A stretch of DNA of 64,000 nt from Xanthomonas floridensis. GTDB lineage: Bacteria; Pseudomonadota; Gammaproteobacteria; Xanthomonadales; Xanthomonadaceae. The position numbers and the translations under genes are program-made. The stretch lies in NCBI RefSeq assembly GCF_001642575.1, contig NZ_LXNG01000003.1, forward strand, positions 1-64,000. Reading direction: 5' to 3'. The notes below the pieces were generated by a model. The model had not been told where the DNA came from, made no database searches, and was given only the letters and a program-made list of their open reading frames with translations. How positions within the stretch are numbered: the first letter of the stretch is position 1; every line of letters begins with the position of its first letter. This document shows positions 52,755 through 64,000 of this stretch, in pieces.

Positions 52755-52922
52755 TTACATCGGTTGTCACTGACGTCGCGAGCGCAGTTGTTTGATTGCG
52801 CGAAAGGCTCGCGGATTCGGCAGGTGCGTGGGATGCCTTGCCGGCTCACCTGCCTGCACGCCGAAGGCGGCCTTAGCTGATTGTGTCTGCCGTTACACCC
52901 CTATCTCGAACTGGAGCGCACG

Positions 52923-53612
52923 ATGATCGATCTGTACTACTGGCCCACACCCAACGGCCACAAAGTCACCTTGTTCCTGGAAGAAGCCGGGCTGGACTAC
53001 ACCCTCAAGCCGGTCAACATCGGCAAGGGCGAGCAGTTCGAGCCGGCGTTCCTGCAGATTTCGCCCAACAACAAGATGCCGGCCATCGTCGACCATGCGC
53101 CGGCCGATGGCGGCGCGCCGCAGAGTGTGTTCGAGTCGGGTGCGATCCTGCTGTATCTGGCCGAGAAGACCGGCCGCTTCCTGCCACGCGATGCCCGCGG
53201 CCGCATGGCTGCACTGGAATGGCTGTTCTGGCAGATGGGCGGGCTTGGCCCGATGAGTGGCCAGATGGGCCACTTCAACGTCTACGCGCCCGAAAAGATT
53301 CCTTACGCCATCGACCGCTACAACGCCGAAGTCCGCCGCCTGCATGGCGTGCTCGACAAGCGTCTGGCCGATCATGCGTACCTGGCCGGCCACGATTACA
53401 GTATTGCCGACATGGCCAGCTATCCCTGGCTGGACGTCTATGGCGACCTCAAGCCTGACTTCGCAGCATTTCCCAATCTGCACCGCTGGTACGCCGCCAT
53501 CGCCGCCCGCCCGGCCACCCAACGCGCGTACGCGCTCAAGGAGAAGGTCAACCCCAACGCAGGCAAGCCACTCAGCGACGAAGAGCGCAAGCACCTGTTC
53601 GGCAAGCGCTGA
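52923..53612 (+). CDS. Glutathione S-transferase (nu-class-like, YfcG/YghU type)
   Basis: 229 residues. The thioredoxin-like N-domain starts MIDLYYWPTPNGHKVTLFLE, the nu-class hallmark with Thr/Asn contacts, and has ISPNNKMPAIVDH and FESGAILLYLAEKTG. The helical C-domain includes WLFWQMGGLGPMSGQMGHF and YSIADMASYPWL. E. coli YfcG and YghU show disulfide reductase activity with glutathione. The ATG at 52923 follows GGAGCGCACG; an upstream in-frame ATG at 52881 is possible. Lone gene. Confidence 0.92.
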   Translation: MIDLYYWPTPNGHKVTLFLEEAGLDYTLKPVNIGKGEQFEPAFLQISPNNKMPAIVDHAPADGGAPQSVFESGAILLYLAEKTGRFLPRDARGRMAALEWLFWQMGGLGPMSGQMGHFNVYAPEKIPYAIDRYNAEVRRLHGVLDKRLADHAYLAGHDYSIADMASYPWLDVYGDLKPDFAAFPNLHRWYAAIAARPATQRAYALKEKVNPNAGKPLSDEERKHLFGKR

Positions 53613-56521
<2,909 letters not shown>

Positions 56522-56562
56522 GCGCACGGCCTTGCGTCTCTCTCTCTGAGTCGAGCATCCAT

Positions 56563-57114
56563 CTGTCCACTCCGCCGCCGCTGCCATCCACCCAGGCCGT
56601 ACCGCCGTCGCCACCGGTCCGGCGCGGCTGGTGGTCGCGGCACTGGAAGTGGGCGCTCCCGCTGCTGGCGCTGCTGCTCATCGCGATCCTGGCCGCCAGT
56701 TTGGCCGCGTTCGTTGTCGGTATTGCGCGCGTCACCAAATCGGCCGAGCCCTACCGCGTTGGCCTGGCGGCAGCGCAACAGGACGTCCGGGTCATCGCCG
56801 CGCTCGGTGCGCCGATCGAGGATGGGGTCATCCCCAGTGGCAGCATCTCCATCAACGGTGGCAGCGGCAACGCCAACTTCAGCGTGTCGCTGCATGGAGC
56901 ACGCGGCAACGGCACCCTGTACATCGAGGCCGAACGCCACGCCGGCCGGTGGCATTACACGACGCTGGAGGTTGTACCGGACGCCAGCGCTGCGATCGCG
57001 CTGCTGGAGAACCAGGAGGCGGGCACGGGCGCGGCGCGCAGCAGCGATGCGGAGCCAGGCCAAGGCGGCGAAGCGTCTGGCGAGGCAGAGCCCGGCGCCG
57101 AGCGCAACCGCTAA
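56563..57114 (+). CDS. Coa1-like membrane protein, possible CTG start
   Basis: About 183 residues. After a Pro-rich N-terminus, a transmembrane helix (WALPLLALLLIAILAASLAA, ~30-50) precedes a Coa1-type domain (DVRVIAALGAPIEDGVIPSG, ARGNGTLYIEAERHAGRWHY). The tail is Glu/Gly/Ala-rich. Cytochrome oxidase assembly is the role of the eukaryotic namesake; bacterial function is unknown. No ATG, GTG or TTG occurs in frame between the upstream gene's stop and the membrane helix. The best start is CTG at 56563 (encoding xSTPPPLPST), or the gene has lost its start. Confidence 0.7.
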   Translation: MSTPPPLPSTQAVPPSPPVRRGWWSRHWKWALPLLALLLIAILAASLAAFVVGIARVTKSAEPYRVGLAAAQQDVRVIAALGAPIEDGVIPSGSISINGGSGNANFSVSLHGARGNGTLYIEAERHAGRWHYTTLEVVPDASAAIALLENQEAGTGAARSSDAEPGQGGEASGEAEPGAERNR

Positions 57115-57351
57115 TCGCGCGCGCCACGCAGCTGTGGTCAGGCTGCAGCAGTTCGGTAGTGCGATGGGTCGCCGATGGTCTCCTGCAAACCAGGACGCCG
57201 CGCGGGATCGCTGCTGCGCCCGGCTGCGCATCGCAACGGTCCGCGGCGTTCGCACCAATTGCACGCCCATGGACCGACGATGACCTTCGGCAGGTTGTCG
57301 GCGCTGCGCGCTCCGCGTACGGTCGCGCATCGCCCTGTTGGAATCCTCCCG

Positions 57352-59142
57352 ATGAAGCCTCTCGTGATTGCCGTCGCCCTGGCGCTCGGCACCTGTCTGC
57401 CGCTGCAGGCAAAGACCAGCACCAGCACCGCCAGCGCACCGGCTGCGCCTGTCTGGGTGCAGACCAGCAACGGCTATGCGCAGATCCTGCTGAACGCGCA
57501 GGCGCCGTTCCAGCCCGAATATGCCAGCTTCTTCGGCGTGCCCGGCTATGACGATCAGGTCGTGGACCTGGGTCCGGACAACGCCGCGCGCTACCGCGAT
57601 GCCATGCGCAAGGCGCGTGCCGCTCTGCAGGCCAAGCTGGCCACCGAGCGCGATGCCAACGTGCGCCAGGACCTGCAGATCATGATCGACGCCGCCGAGC
57701 AGAACATCGAAGGCAGCGAGCTCAACGAGCGCTATCTGCTGCCCTGGAGCGACGCCCCGGAGGCGGTCTTCAGTGGCCTCAACGGTCTGCTCTCCGACCA
57801 GACCGTGCCCGAGCGCCGCGCCAAGGCGCTGGACCGCCTCAAGCGTTACGTCGGCCTGGTGCCGGGCAGCACGCCCACCACCACGCTGGCGCGCCAGCGC
57901 TACGAGGAAAAGCTGAGCAACACCGCGTTGCTGCAGCCCACCCAGCGCGAAGTGGAACAGGCGCTGGCCAATGTGGACACCTACGTCGCAGGCATCGGCG
58001 AGCTGTTCGCCAAGTACAAGATCGCCGGCGCCGACGAGGCGCTCAAGGCCATGTCCACCCAGCTCAAGGACTACGCCAACTGGACCCGCACCACCGTGCT
58101 GCCCAAGGCGCGCAAGGACACCCGCCTGCCGGAACCGCTGTACGCGTACCAACTCAAGCAGGTGGGCATCGATATCGCCCCGCAGCAGCTGATCCAGCGC
58201 GCGCAGCTGGAGTTCATGGAGACCCGCTCGGCCATGCGCCAGCTGGCCCCGCTGGTGGCCAAGGCCAAGGGCGTGCAAGGCGAGGATTATGTGCAGGTGA
58301 TCCGCGCGCTCAAGGGCAACACCATCGCCGACGACCAGCTGGAAACCCACTACCGCGGCGTGATCGATCAGATCGACCCGATCATCCGCAAGCAGCGCAT
58401 CGTCGATGTGCCCAACCGCCCGATGCAGATGCGCCTGGGCAGTGCCGCCGAAAGCGCTGCGCAACCGGCCCCGCACTTCCTGCCGGCGCCGTTGATCGGC
58501 AATACCGGCCAGCAGGGCCAATTCGTGTTGCCGCTGGGTAACCCGACCGCCGATGGCGCCAAGAAGGAGCAGTACGACGACTTCAACTTCGGCTCGGCCG
58601 CCTGGACGCTCAGCGCGCATGAAGGCCGCCCCGGTCACGAGCTGCAGTTCACCGCCATGGTCGAGCGCGGCGTGTCGCTGGCGCGCAGCATGTTCGCGTT
58701 CAACTCGGTCAACGTCGAGGGCTGGGCGCTGTATGCCGAAGCCGAAATGGTGCCGTACGAACCGCTGGACGGCCAGCTCATCGCCTTGCAGTTCCGCCTG
58801 CTGCGCGCTGCCCGCGCCATGCTCGACCCGATGCTCAACCTGGGCCTGATCGACCGCGAACGCGCGCGCCAGGTGCTGGAGGACGATGTCGGCCTGTCGC
58901 CGGCGATGACTCGCCAGGAACTGGACCGCTACACCGTCCGCGCCCCCGGCCAGGCCGGCAGCTACTTCTACGGCTACACCCGCATCCTCGAACTGCGCAT
59001 GCGCACCGAACTGGCACTCGGCAAGACGTTCGATCGCCTGGCCTTCAACAACTTCCTGCTCGACCAAGGCCTGCTGCCGCCTGATCAATTAGCCAAGGCA
59101 GTGGAGACGCAGTTCATCCCGGCGCAGCAGCGCAAGCGCTGA
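57352..59142 (+). CDS. DUF885 family zinc metallopeptidase, secreted
   Basis: 596 residues with a signal peptide (MKPLVIAVALALGTCLPLQA). The helical DUF885 fold carries the metal motif HEGRPGHELQ (HExxPGH) near residue 423 and a downstream glutamate helix (VEGWALYAEAEMVPY). The family resembles M2/M32 carboxypeptidase-type enzymes and is probably periplasmic. ATG at 57352 was chosen because the signal peptide begins there; the frame extends to 57175. A hairpin GGTGCCGG-GA-CCGGCACC follows its stop at ~59172. Confidence 0.9.
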   Translation: MKPLVIAVALALGTCLPLQAKTSTSTASAPAAPVWVQTSNGYAQILLNAQAPFQPEYASFFGVPGYDDQVVDLGPDNAARYRDAMRKARAALQAKLATERDANVRQDLQIMIDAAEQNIEGSELNERYLLPWSDAPEAVFSGLNGLLSDQTVPERRAKALDRLKRYVGLVPGSTPTTTLARQRYEEKLSNTALLQPTQREVEQALANVDTYVAGIGELFAKYKIAGADEALKAMSTQLKDYANWTRTTVLPKARKDTRLPEPLYAYQLKQVGIDIAPQQLIQRAQLEFMETRSAMRQLAPLVAKAKGVQGEDYVQVIRALKGNTIADDQLETHYRGVIDQIDPIIRKQRIVDVPNRPMQMRLGSAAESAAQPAPHFLPAPLIGNTGQQGQFVLPLGNPTADGAKKEQYDDFNFGSAAWTLSAHEGRPGHELQFTAMVERGVSLARSMFAFNSVNVEGWALYAEAEMVPYEPLDGQLIALQFRLLRAARAMLDPMLNLGLIDRERARQVLEDDVGLSPAMTRQELDRYTVRAPGQAGSYFYGYTRILELRMRTELALGKTFDRLAFNNFLLDQGLLPPDQLAKAVETQFIPAQQRKR

Positions 59143-59170
59143 TCGGCGCATTGCCGTAAAAAGGGTGCGT

Positions 59171-59436
59171 GGGTGCCGGGACCGGCACCTGTCGCCCTGT
59201 TGGAGTGCGCGCCACTCAGTGCATTGCAAGAGGTGCAAGTTGACTCAATGTGCCGGAGCCGGCTCCGGCGCGCTGACGCAAATGCTGATCGACACAATCC
59301 GGTAGCACGGTGCGATAGCACGGTGAGAGGGTACCGGGGTCGGCACCCATCGCCTTCTTGGAGTGCGCGGCAGTCACTGCATCGCGCCAGCTCCAGGCTG
59401 ATTCAACGTGCCGGAGCCGGAGCCGGAGCTGGCGCC
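59171..59436. repeat. Two imperfect ~100-bp direct repeats
   Basis: Copy 1 (59171-59271) and copy 2 (~59329-59436) share GGGTrCCGGGrnCGGCACC, a TTGGAGTGCGC block, CACTGCAT/CAGTGCAT, and GACTCAATGTGCCGGAGCCGG versus GATTCAACGTGCCGGAGCCGG. Copy 2 includes the stop codon and the Pro-Ala tail of the lipoprotein gene on the minus strand. Confidence 0.75.
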
Positions 59437-59876
59437 GGGCGTTGTTCTGCACCCGCCGGCACCCAGATCGCCATGCCGGCCGCGCGTTTTTGCGTGGTCG
59501 GGATGCCGATCCCCAGGCCGCCACCGACGCGGCCGCCGTAGCTGCCACCACCCACCGACAGCCCGCCGCCCGAGCGTTCCGAGCCGACGCCGACGATCAC
59601 CACGCCATTGGCGCCCAGCTTGGCCGCTTCGCGCTTGAGCCGTTGCACGGCGGCGTCGGTCTGGCCCTGGGTGCCAAAGCCGGCGGCGCTGGTGGATTCG
59701 AGCTGGGCGATCTCCACCGAGCCAACCGGCGCATGCGAATACACCTGCACCTGGGCCGGATCGATTGGTGCGCGGGCCTGGCCCAGCATCACCTTGGAGC
59801 TGCTGGCACACCCGGCCAGCAAGGTGGCGGCCACCGCTGCGAGCGCAGCGTGCCGGAACAGCGACTGCAGTTTCAT
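59403..59876 (-). CDS. Predicted lipoprotein, 157 aa
   Basis: 157 residues. Lipoprotein signal MKLQSLFRHAALAAVAATLL ends at AGC (C23). The mature region has VGSVEIAQLESTSAAGFGTQ and LKREAAKLGANGVVIVGVGS, a small alpha/beta unit like heavy-metal-binding or YbjQ-like domains of unclear role. A Gly-rich stretch and a terminal (Ala-Pro)n tail follow, the latter derived from the direct repeat. No functional assignment. Monocistronic on the minus strand. Confidence 0.75.
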   Translation of the reverse strand: MKLQSLFRHAALAAVAATLLAGCASSSKVMLGQARAPIDPAQVQVYSHAPVGSVEIAQLESTSAAGFGTQGQTDAAVQRLKREAAKLGANGVVIVGVGSERSGGGLSVGGGSYGGRVGGGLGIGIPTTQKRAAGMAIWVPAGAEQRPAPAPAPAPAR

Positions 59877-60361
59877 ATCTGGCCCCCCGTAGGTCGTGAT
59901 GGCGATGATCCGGTGCCTGGACTGAATCGCACCGGACTTTGCCGCACCCTAGAGCGTGGGATGTGCGTTGGGGGTGAGTGTCCGGGACATGATGGAGCGC
60001 AGTGGCGCTACAGCTGCACACGGGGTCCGGCGGCATGGCCGGGCTTGGCCGGCCACGCAGTTGCCTACTGCGTTGCGTTGCGTTGCGTTGCGTGGTGTGG
60101 GCTGGGCTGGGCGATCGGCGCCATGGTGCAAGGCATCGCCGGCCGGCGCGCTGCCGCACAAATGCAGCTGAAGCCCAGCGCGTACCGTGCAGCGGCAGGA
60201 ATGCTGCCAGCCGACACGGTGTCGCCAGCCAGGGGGCGCGACGCGCGCGGTCGCACACAGGTGGGTCGCCAAACTGCCATTGGTCACGGTGACCACCCGC
60301 CCACGGCGTCTTGCCGGGGACAGGGCTAAGCTCGAGCCTTCTTTGAACAACGAGGTGGCAC
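59877..60361. other. 485-bp intergenic region with a TGCGT pentanucleotide repeat
   Basis: No gene recognised between the divergent lipoprotein and small membrane-protein genes. Five perfect TGCGT units lie at 60069-60093, followed by GGGCTGGGCTGGGC. It must contain both promoters; none is obvious. Confidence 0.6.
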
Positions 60362-60610
60362 GTGGGATTGATCAGCCTGCTCTGGGGCATCGTGGCATTG
60401 CTGTGGATGGTGCTGGCCTTCATCCCGTTGTTGGGGTGGGGTAACTGGTTCCTGATCCCGTTCGCGGCCGTCGGTGCGCTGATTGCCGCGATCGCGCTGC
60501 TGTTTACATCGGCCGGTAACCGCGGCCGGGCCAAGACCGGGTTGCTGCTCAACGGCCTGGTGATCGTGGTCGGGGTGATCCGGCTGAGCCTGGGAGGCGG
60601 GGTGATTTGA
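60362..60610 (+). CDS. Small hydrophobic membrane protein, 82 aa
   Basis: 82 residues from a GTG preceded by GAGG 9 nt upstream. Three hydrophobic segments (LLWGIVALLWMVLAFIPLL, FLIPFAAVGALIAAIALLFT, GLLLNGLVIVVGVIRLSL) leave little soluble sequence. Function unknown. The 313 bp before hemB that follow show no further gene. Confidence 0.7.
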   Translation: MGLISLLWGIVALLWMVLAFIPLLGWGNWFLIPFAAVGALIAAIALLFTSAGNRGRAKTGLLLNGLVIVVGVIRLSLGGGVI

Positions 60611-60911
60611 GGGCGCATTCTGCGCAGGTCCGGGTCGATCCGCGGGGCTGTGTTCATCTGCAGCGCACCTGACGGCGTGCATGCGGGTGGCAGCAGCACC
60701 GACGTCATGTCGGACCGTTCCCGCCGCTGCACCAGCGTCGCTCCTTGCCGACGCCACCCCAAATTCCACGACCTTCGATCACCGACCTTGGGCCGACGTC
60801 GCCTCAGGCGCGGCCTGTAGCCCCAATCGCGCGCGGCCGTTGCAGCGCTGCGACACTGCGTCGCAGCGCGTCCCGCCTGGAAACGCAGGCGTAAACTGAT
60901 GCGCTGTCTAA

Positions 60912-61916
<1,005 letters not shown>

Positions 61917-61954
61917 GCGCAAAGCCTGCGGCCGCCTCGCCGCAGGCGCCGCTG

Positions 61955-62183
61955 CGTGCCGACAGCGATCTGGCACAGCTGGCGCTGCTCCGTGCCGGAT
62001 GCGGCATCGGCATCTGCTTCTGCCAGGCGGCGCTCGCGCAACGGGCGCCGCGCTTGCTGCCGGTGTTGCCGCGGCAGGTTGGCGTTGCCCTGGACGTCTG
62101 GGTCACGATGCGTCAGGACCTGCGCGCCAGTGCCGCCTGCAGCGCCGTGTTCGCGGCCCTGGCGGAAGGATTGGCCGCGCATT
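61955..62183 (+). pseudogene. Remnant of a LysR-family regulator (C-terminal part of effector domain)
   Basis: Frame starting at 61955 reads RADSDLAQLALLRAGCGIGI and goes on CFCQAALAQRAPRLLPVLP..., then VALDVWVTMRQDLRASAACS and FAALAEGLAAH. This is the last ~75 residues of a LysR substrate-binding domain (the aGxGIa...lp..LvxVLP...DvWvtMrqDLR pattern). There is no HTH domain, no start codon and no full domain. It lies directly after the hemB stop and looks like the leftover of a deletion. Confidence 0.75.
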
Positions 62184-62337
62184 GCGCCGTGCCAGACGCT
62201 GGCATCGGCACCACCTGGCAGCGGCGGTGTGCGCGCGCCCTGCATGCACACGCCGCTGCGATTGCCGATTGCCGTCTGCGTGCCAGGTCCACCAGGTTGC
62301 TGCGCGTGCAGCGGCCTGCTGCGTACCAGCGTGGAAG

Positions 62338-63090
62338 TTACGGCAACACCAACGCAATCGCTTGCGACTTCATGGCTGCGCTGATCGACGGGAACGGGTC
62401 CACGTTGGTCATCACGATCAAATCGTCGATGGACACCACGTCGCAGTTGATGCTGCTGTCGTTGGCACACAGATAGGCGCCGGCACCCACGCCCGGTTCG
62501 TAGATCGCTTTCCACACATAGGCCGGAACGGCAACCTGGTCGGTACCGATGGTCTGTGCGGTGCCGCTGTCGAAGGCCGGGCCGGTCACCACGTACAGCT
62601 CGCCCTGCTGCTTGGCCAGCTGGCGTACCTGCGCTTCGATATGTGCCCATTCGCCGGTGTTGAGCGTGTGGTTCTGCGGCACGACATTGGCCATGGAAAA
62701 GGTTTCCTTCTCCGAGCTTTCGGTGGATGCGTCGCCGGCCGGGGTCATGTGCCCGCGATCGAAGCCGGTATTGGTGTAATCGCTGCTCTTGGAGCGATCC
62801 GCTGCCGGAAGGCCGGTTTCTTCATGGAAGGAGCCGACCCGGCCGATCGCGTCGGCGCCGGCCACCTGCTGGTCGGTCAGATGCTCGGCCGAATACACCG
62901 GGTCCTTGGTCACGCCCGATGCCAGCAACGCGTACTCGGTGTGGCACACCTCGGTGGTGCGCGTGGTGGCGCTGTGCACGCCCGGCGGCGTGCCGTTGGC
63001 GTACAGCGAAGGGCAGTTGGTAGCGGCCAGCGCCGCGGAGGTGCTGAACAACGCTGCCAGAACCAGGCAGCCACGCGCTAAGAAGGACAT
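62338..63090 (-). CDS. Secreted DNA/RNA non-specific endonuclease (NUC1/NucA-type)
   Basis: 250 residues with a signal peptide (FLARGCLVLAALFSTSAALA). The betabeta-alpha-Me nuclease motif FDRGHMTPAGD is present with catalytic H114, followed by the metal Asn region SMANVVPQNHTLNTGEW. It cleaves DNA and RNA with Mg2+ outside the cytoplasm; a scavenging or anti-NET role is possible. I chose the ATG at 63090 since the signal peptide starts there. The frame continues to 63249 without support. Confidence 0.92.
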   Translation of the reverse strand: MSFLARGCLVLAALFSTSAALAATNCPSLYANGTPPGVHSATTRTTEVCHTEYALLASGVTKDPVYSAEHLTDQQVAGADAIGRVGSFHEETGLPAADRSKSSDYTNTGFDRGHMTPAGDASTESSEKETFSMANVVPQNHTLNTGEWAHIEAQVRQLAKQQGELYVVTGPAFDSGTAQTIGTDQVAVPAYVWKAIYEPGVGAGAYLCANDSSINCDVVSIDDLIVMTNVDPFPSISAAMKSQAIALVLP

Positions 63091-63232
63091 CGGACAACTC
63101 GCTTGCCAGTGGGGGAGCGAAGAAAGTGGTAAGGCATGGTGTCCATTCGATGACCGCGAGATGTGCATCAGCTGACCGCTGGCGAGATGCCTACCGCAAT
63201 GGGCGAGCGCGCTGTTTGGTGCGCTGCACCGC

Positions 63233-63249
63233 ATGAGACGCATTCTCAT
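63233..63249. promoter_or_regulatory. Candidate Fur box upstream of the PepSY gene
   Basis: ATGAGA-CGCAT-TCTCAT is a perfect 6-bp inverted repeat resembling the Fur consensus, immediately followed by TACAAT (63251-63256), a plausible -10. It is ~37 bp upstream of the PepSY-protein start. Iron-dependent repression is expected. Confidence 0.7.
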
Positions 63250-63285
63250 CTACAATGCCGTCACGTCATTCAGTCTTTCCCCGTC

Positions 63286-64000
63286 TTGATCAAAACGCTG
63301 CTGTTTCAACTGCACTGGCTGCTTGGCATTACTGCCGGCCTGGTGCTGTCGGTGATGGGAGCGACCGGCGCGTTGATGTCATTCGAGGACGAGGTTGTGC
63401 GGTTGGCCAATCCGGCCATCGCGCAGCTGGCACAGCGGCATGCGGCCGGCGAGCAGGCATTGCCGGTGGACGTGCTGCTGCAGCGGCTCGACGTGGACCG
63501 GCAGGCTCCCGGCACGGGGCCGGCGGTCACGCGCATGCTGATCGATCCCACCGGTACGCGGCCGTCCAACGCGCGTCTGGCCGGCAAGGGCAGCGCACGG
63601 GTGTACTTCGACCCCTACACCGGGCAGCGCGTGGCGGCGCCACGGCTCAGTGATGCATTTGCCTTCATCGAAGACCTGCACCGGCATCTCGCTGCCGGCA
63701 AGCGTGGCCAGGCGGTCACCGGCGCCTGCACGCTGATCCTGCTGTTTTTCTGTGCCTCGGGCGTGTACCTGCGTTGGCCGCGGCGTTGGTGGAGCCCGCG
63801 CACCTGGCTGGCGGTGGAATGGCGGCGGCAGGGGCGCAGCTTTCTGTGGAGCCTGCACGCGGTGTTCGGCACCTGGTGCCTGCTGGTCTATTTGCTGGTG
63901 GCCCTGACCGGGCTGACCTGGTCCTATCCCTGGTATCGCGATGGCATGGCGGCGTTGCTGGGCGCCGAACCTGCGCCGCACGCCGAGCAACGCTCGCATG
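63286..64000 (+). CDS. PepSY-associated TM helix protein (iron-regulated membrane protein), 3' end outside window
   Basis: At least 238 residues, truncated by the right edge. The TTG at 63286 is the likely start (LIKTLLFQLHWLLGITAGLV); no ATG or GTG fits. It shows the PepSY_TM pattern: an HWLLGITAGLVLSVMGATGA helix, a periplasmic domain with RVYFDPYTGQRV, FIEDLHRHLAAGKRGQAVTG and SGVYLRWPRRWWSPRTW, then SLHAVFGTWCLLVYLLVALT. Members of this family act in ferric-siderophore reduction next to TonB receptors. The Fur box upstream agrees. Confidence 0.9.
   Translation, partial: MIKTLLFQLHWLLGITAGLVLSVMGATGALMSFEDEVVRLANPAIAQLAQRHAAGEQALPVDVLLQRLDVDRQAPGTGPAVTRMLIDPTGTRPSNARLAGKGSARVYFDPYTGQRVAAPRLSDAFAFIEDLHRHLAAGKRGQAVTGACTLILLFFCASGVYLRWPRRWWSPRTWLAVEWRRQGRSFLWSLHAVFGTWCLLVYLLVALTGLTWSYPWYRDGMAALLGAEPAPHAEQRSH

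Overview
The window is chromosomal DNA from a high-GC gammaproteobacterium, almost certainly a Xanthomonas (Xanthomonadaceae). The reasons are a TonB-dependent receptor of the Xanthomonas/Caulobacter type linked to SapC, cupin and tryptophan-halogenase genes, a GH39 xylosidase, an nrdAB locus, an IS3-family element, and several dispersed intergenic repeat families. No tRNA or rRNA gene was recognised.

Layout. 1-497: left-truncated IS3-family element. 607-8205: CPA2/Kef-type K+/H+ antiporter, periplasmic alpha-carbonic anhydrase, MgtE Mg2+ channel, and a Pat-type protein acetyltransferase (acyl-CoA synthetase fused to GNAT). 8800-23259: a 14.5-kb Ter stress-response island. Its first half is a signalling/Ter module: DUF475 TerC-like membrane protein, two TerY VWA proteins, PP2C phosphatase, protein kinase, TerA-like, TerD and TerZ. 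Its second half is a tightly overlapping biosynthetic operon: ATP-grasp, PRTase-TRSP, HAD, StiP/PELOTA and a CitE-like lyase. A MITE-like element lies between the halves. 23529-28657: ribonucleotide reductase nrdA-nrdB with a promoter carrying two candidate NrdR boxes, followed by a flavodoxin and a CPGC thioredoxin.

28692-37534: small membrane and lipoprotein genes, a thioesterase, a tandem array of seven ~119-bp palindromic units (31.4-32.2 kb), panE, an ABC-2 exporter (yadGH-like), a ferredoxin-NADP reductase-like flavoprotein, and a divergent CDF exporter / RcnR-type repressor pair with two operators between them. 37953-45802: GH39 beta-xylosidase, a membrane protein/XRE regulator pair with two matching upstream operators, an S33 lipoprotein peptidase, a natAB-like ABC transporter and a TonB-C lipoprotein. 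45938-52387: TonB-dependent receptor, SapC, JmjC-like cupin and flavin-dependent tryptophan halogenase. 52923-64000: nu-class-like GST, S9 dipeptidyl peptidase whose signal peptide is interrupted by a MITE copy, Coa1-like protein with no standard start codon, DUF885 metallopeptidase, lipoprotein, hemB (Mg-type), a LysR remnant, a NUC1-type secreted endonuclease, and a Fur-box-preceded PepSY membrane protein running off the right edge.

A recurrent theme is non-coding repeats. Six copies of a 133-150 bp MITE-like element share a terminal inverted repeat close to GAGCGGCTGACAAAAC. There are also palindromic C/T-rich REP-like elements at gene 3' ends, and GGGATT/ATTCCCG-type repeats. Functions are inferred from recognised motifs; no database search was possible.
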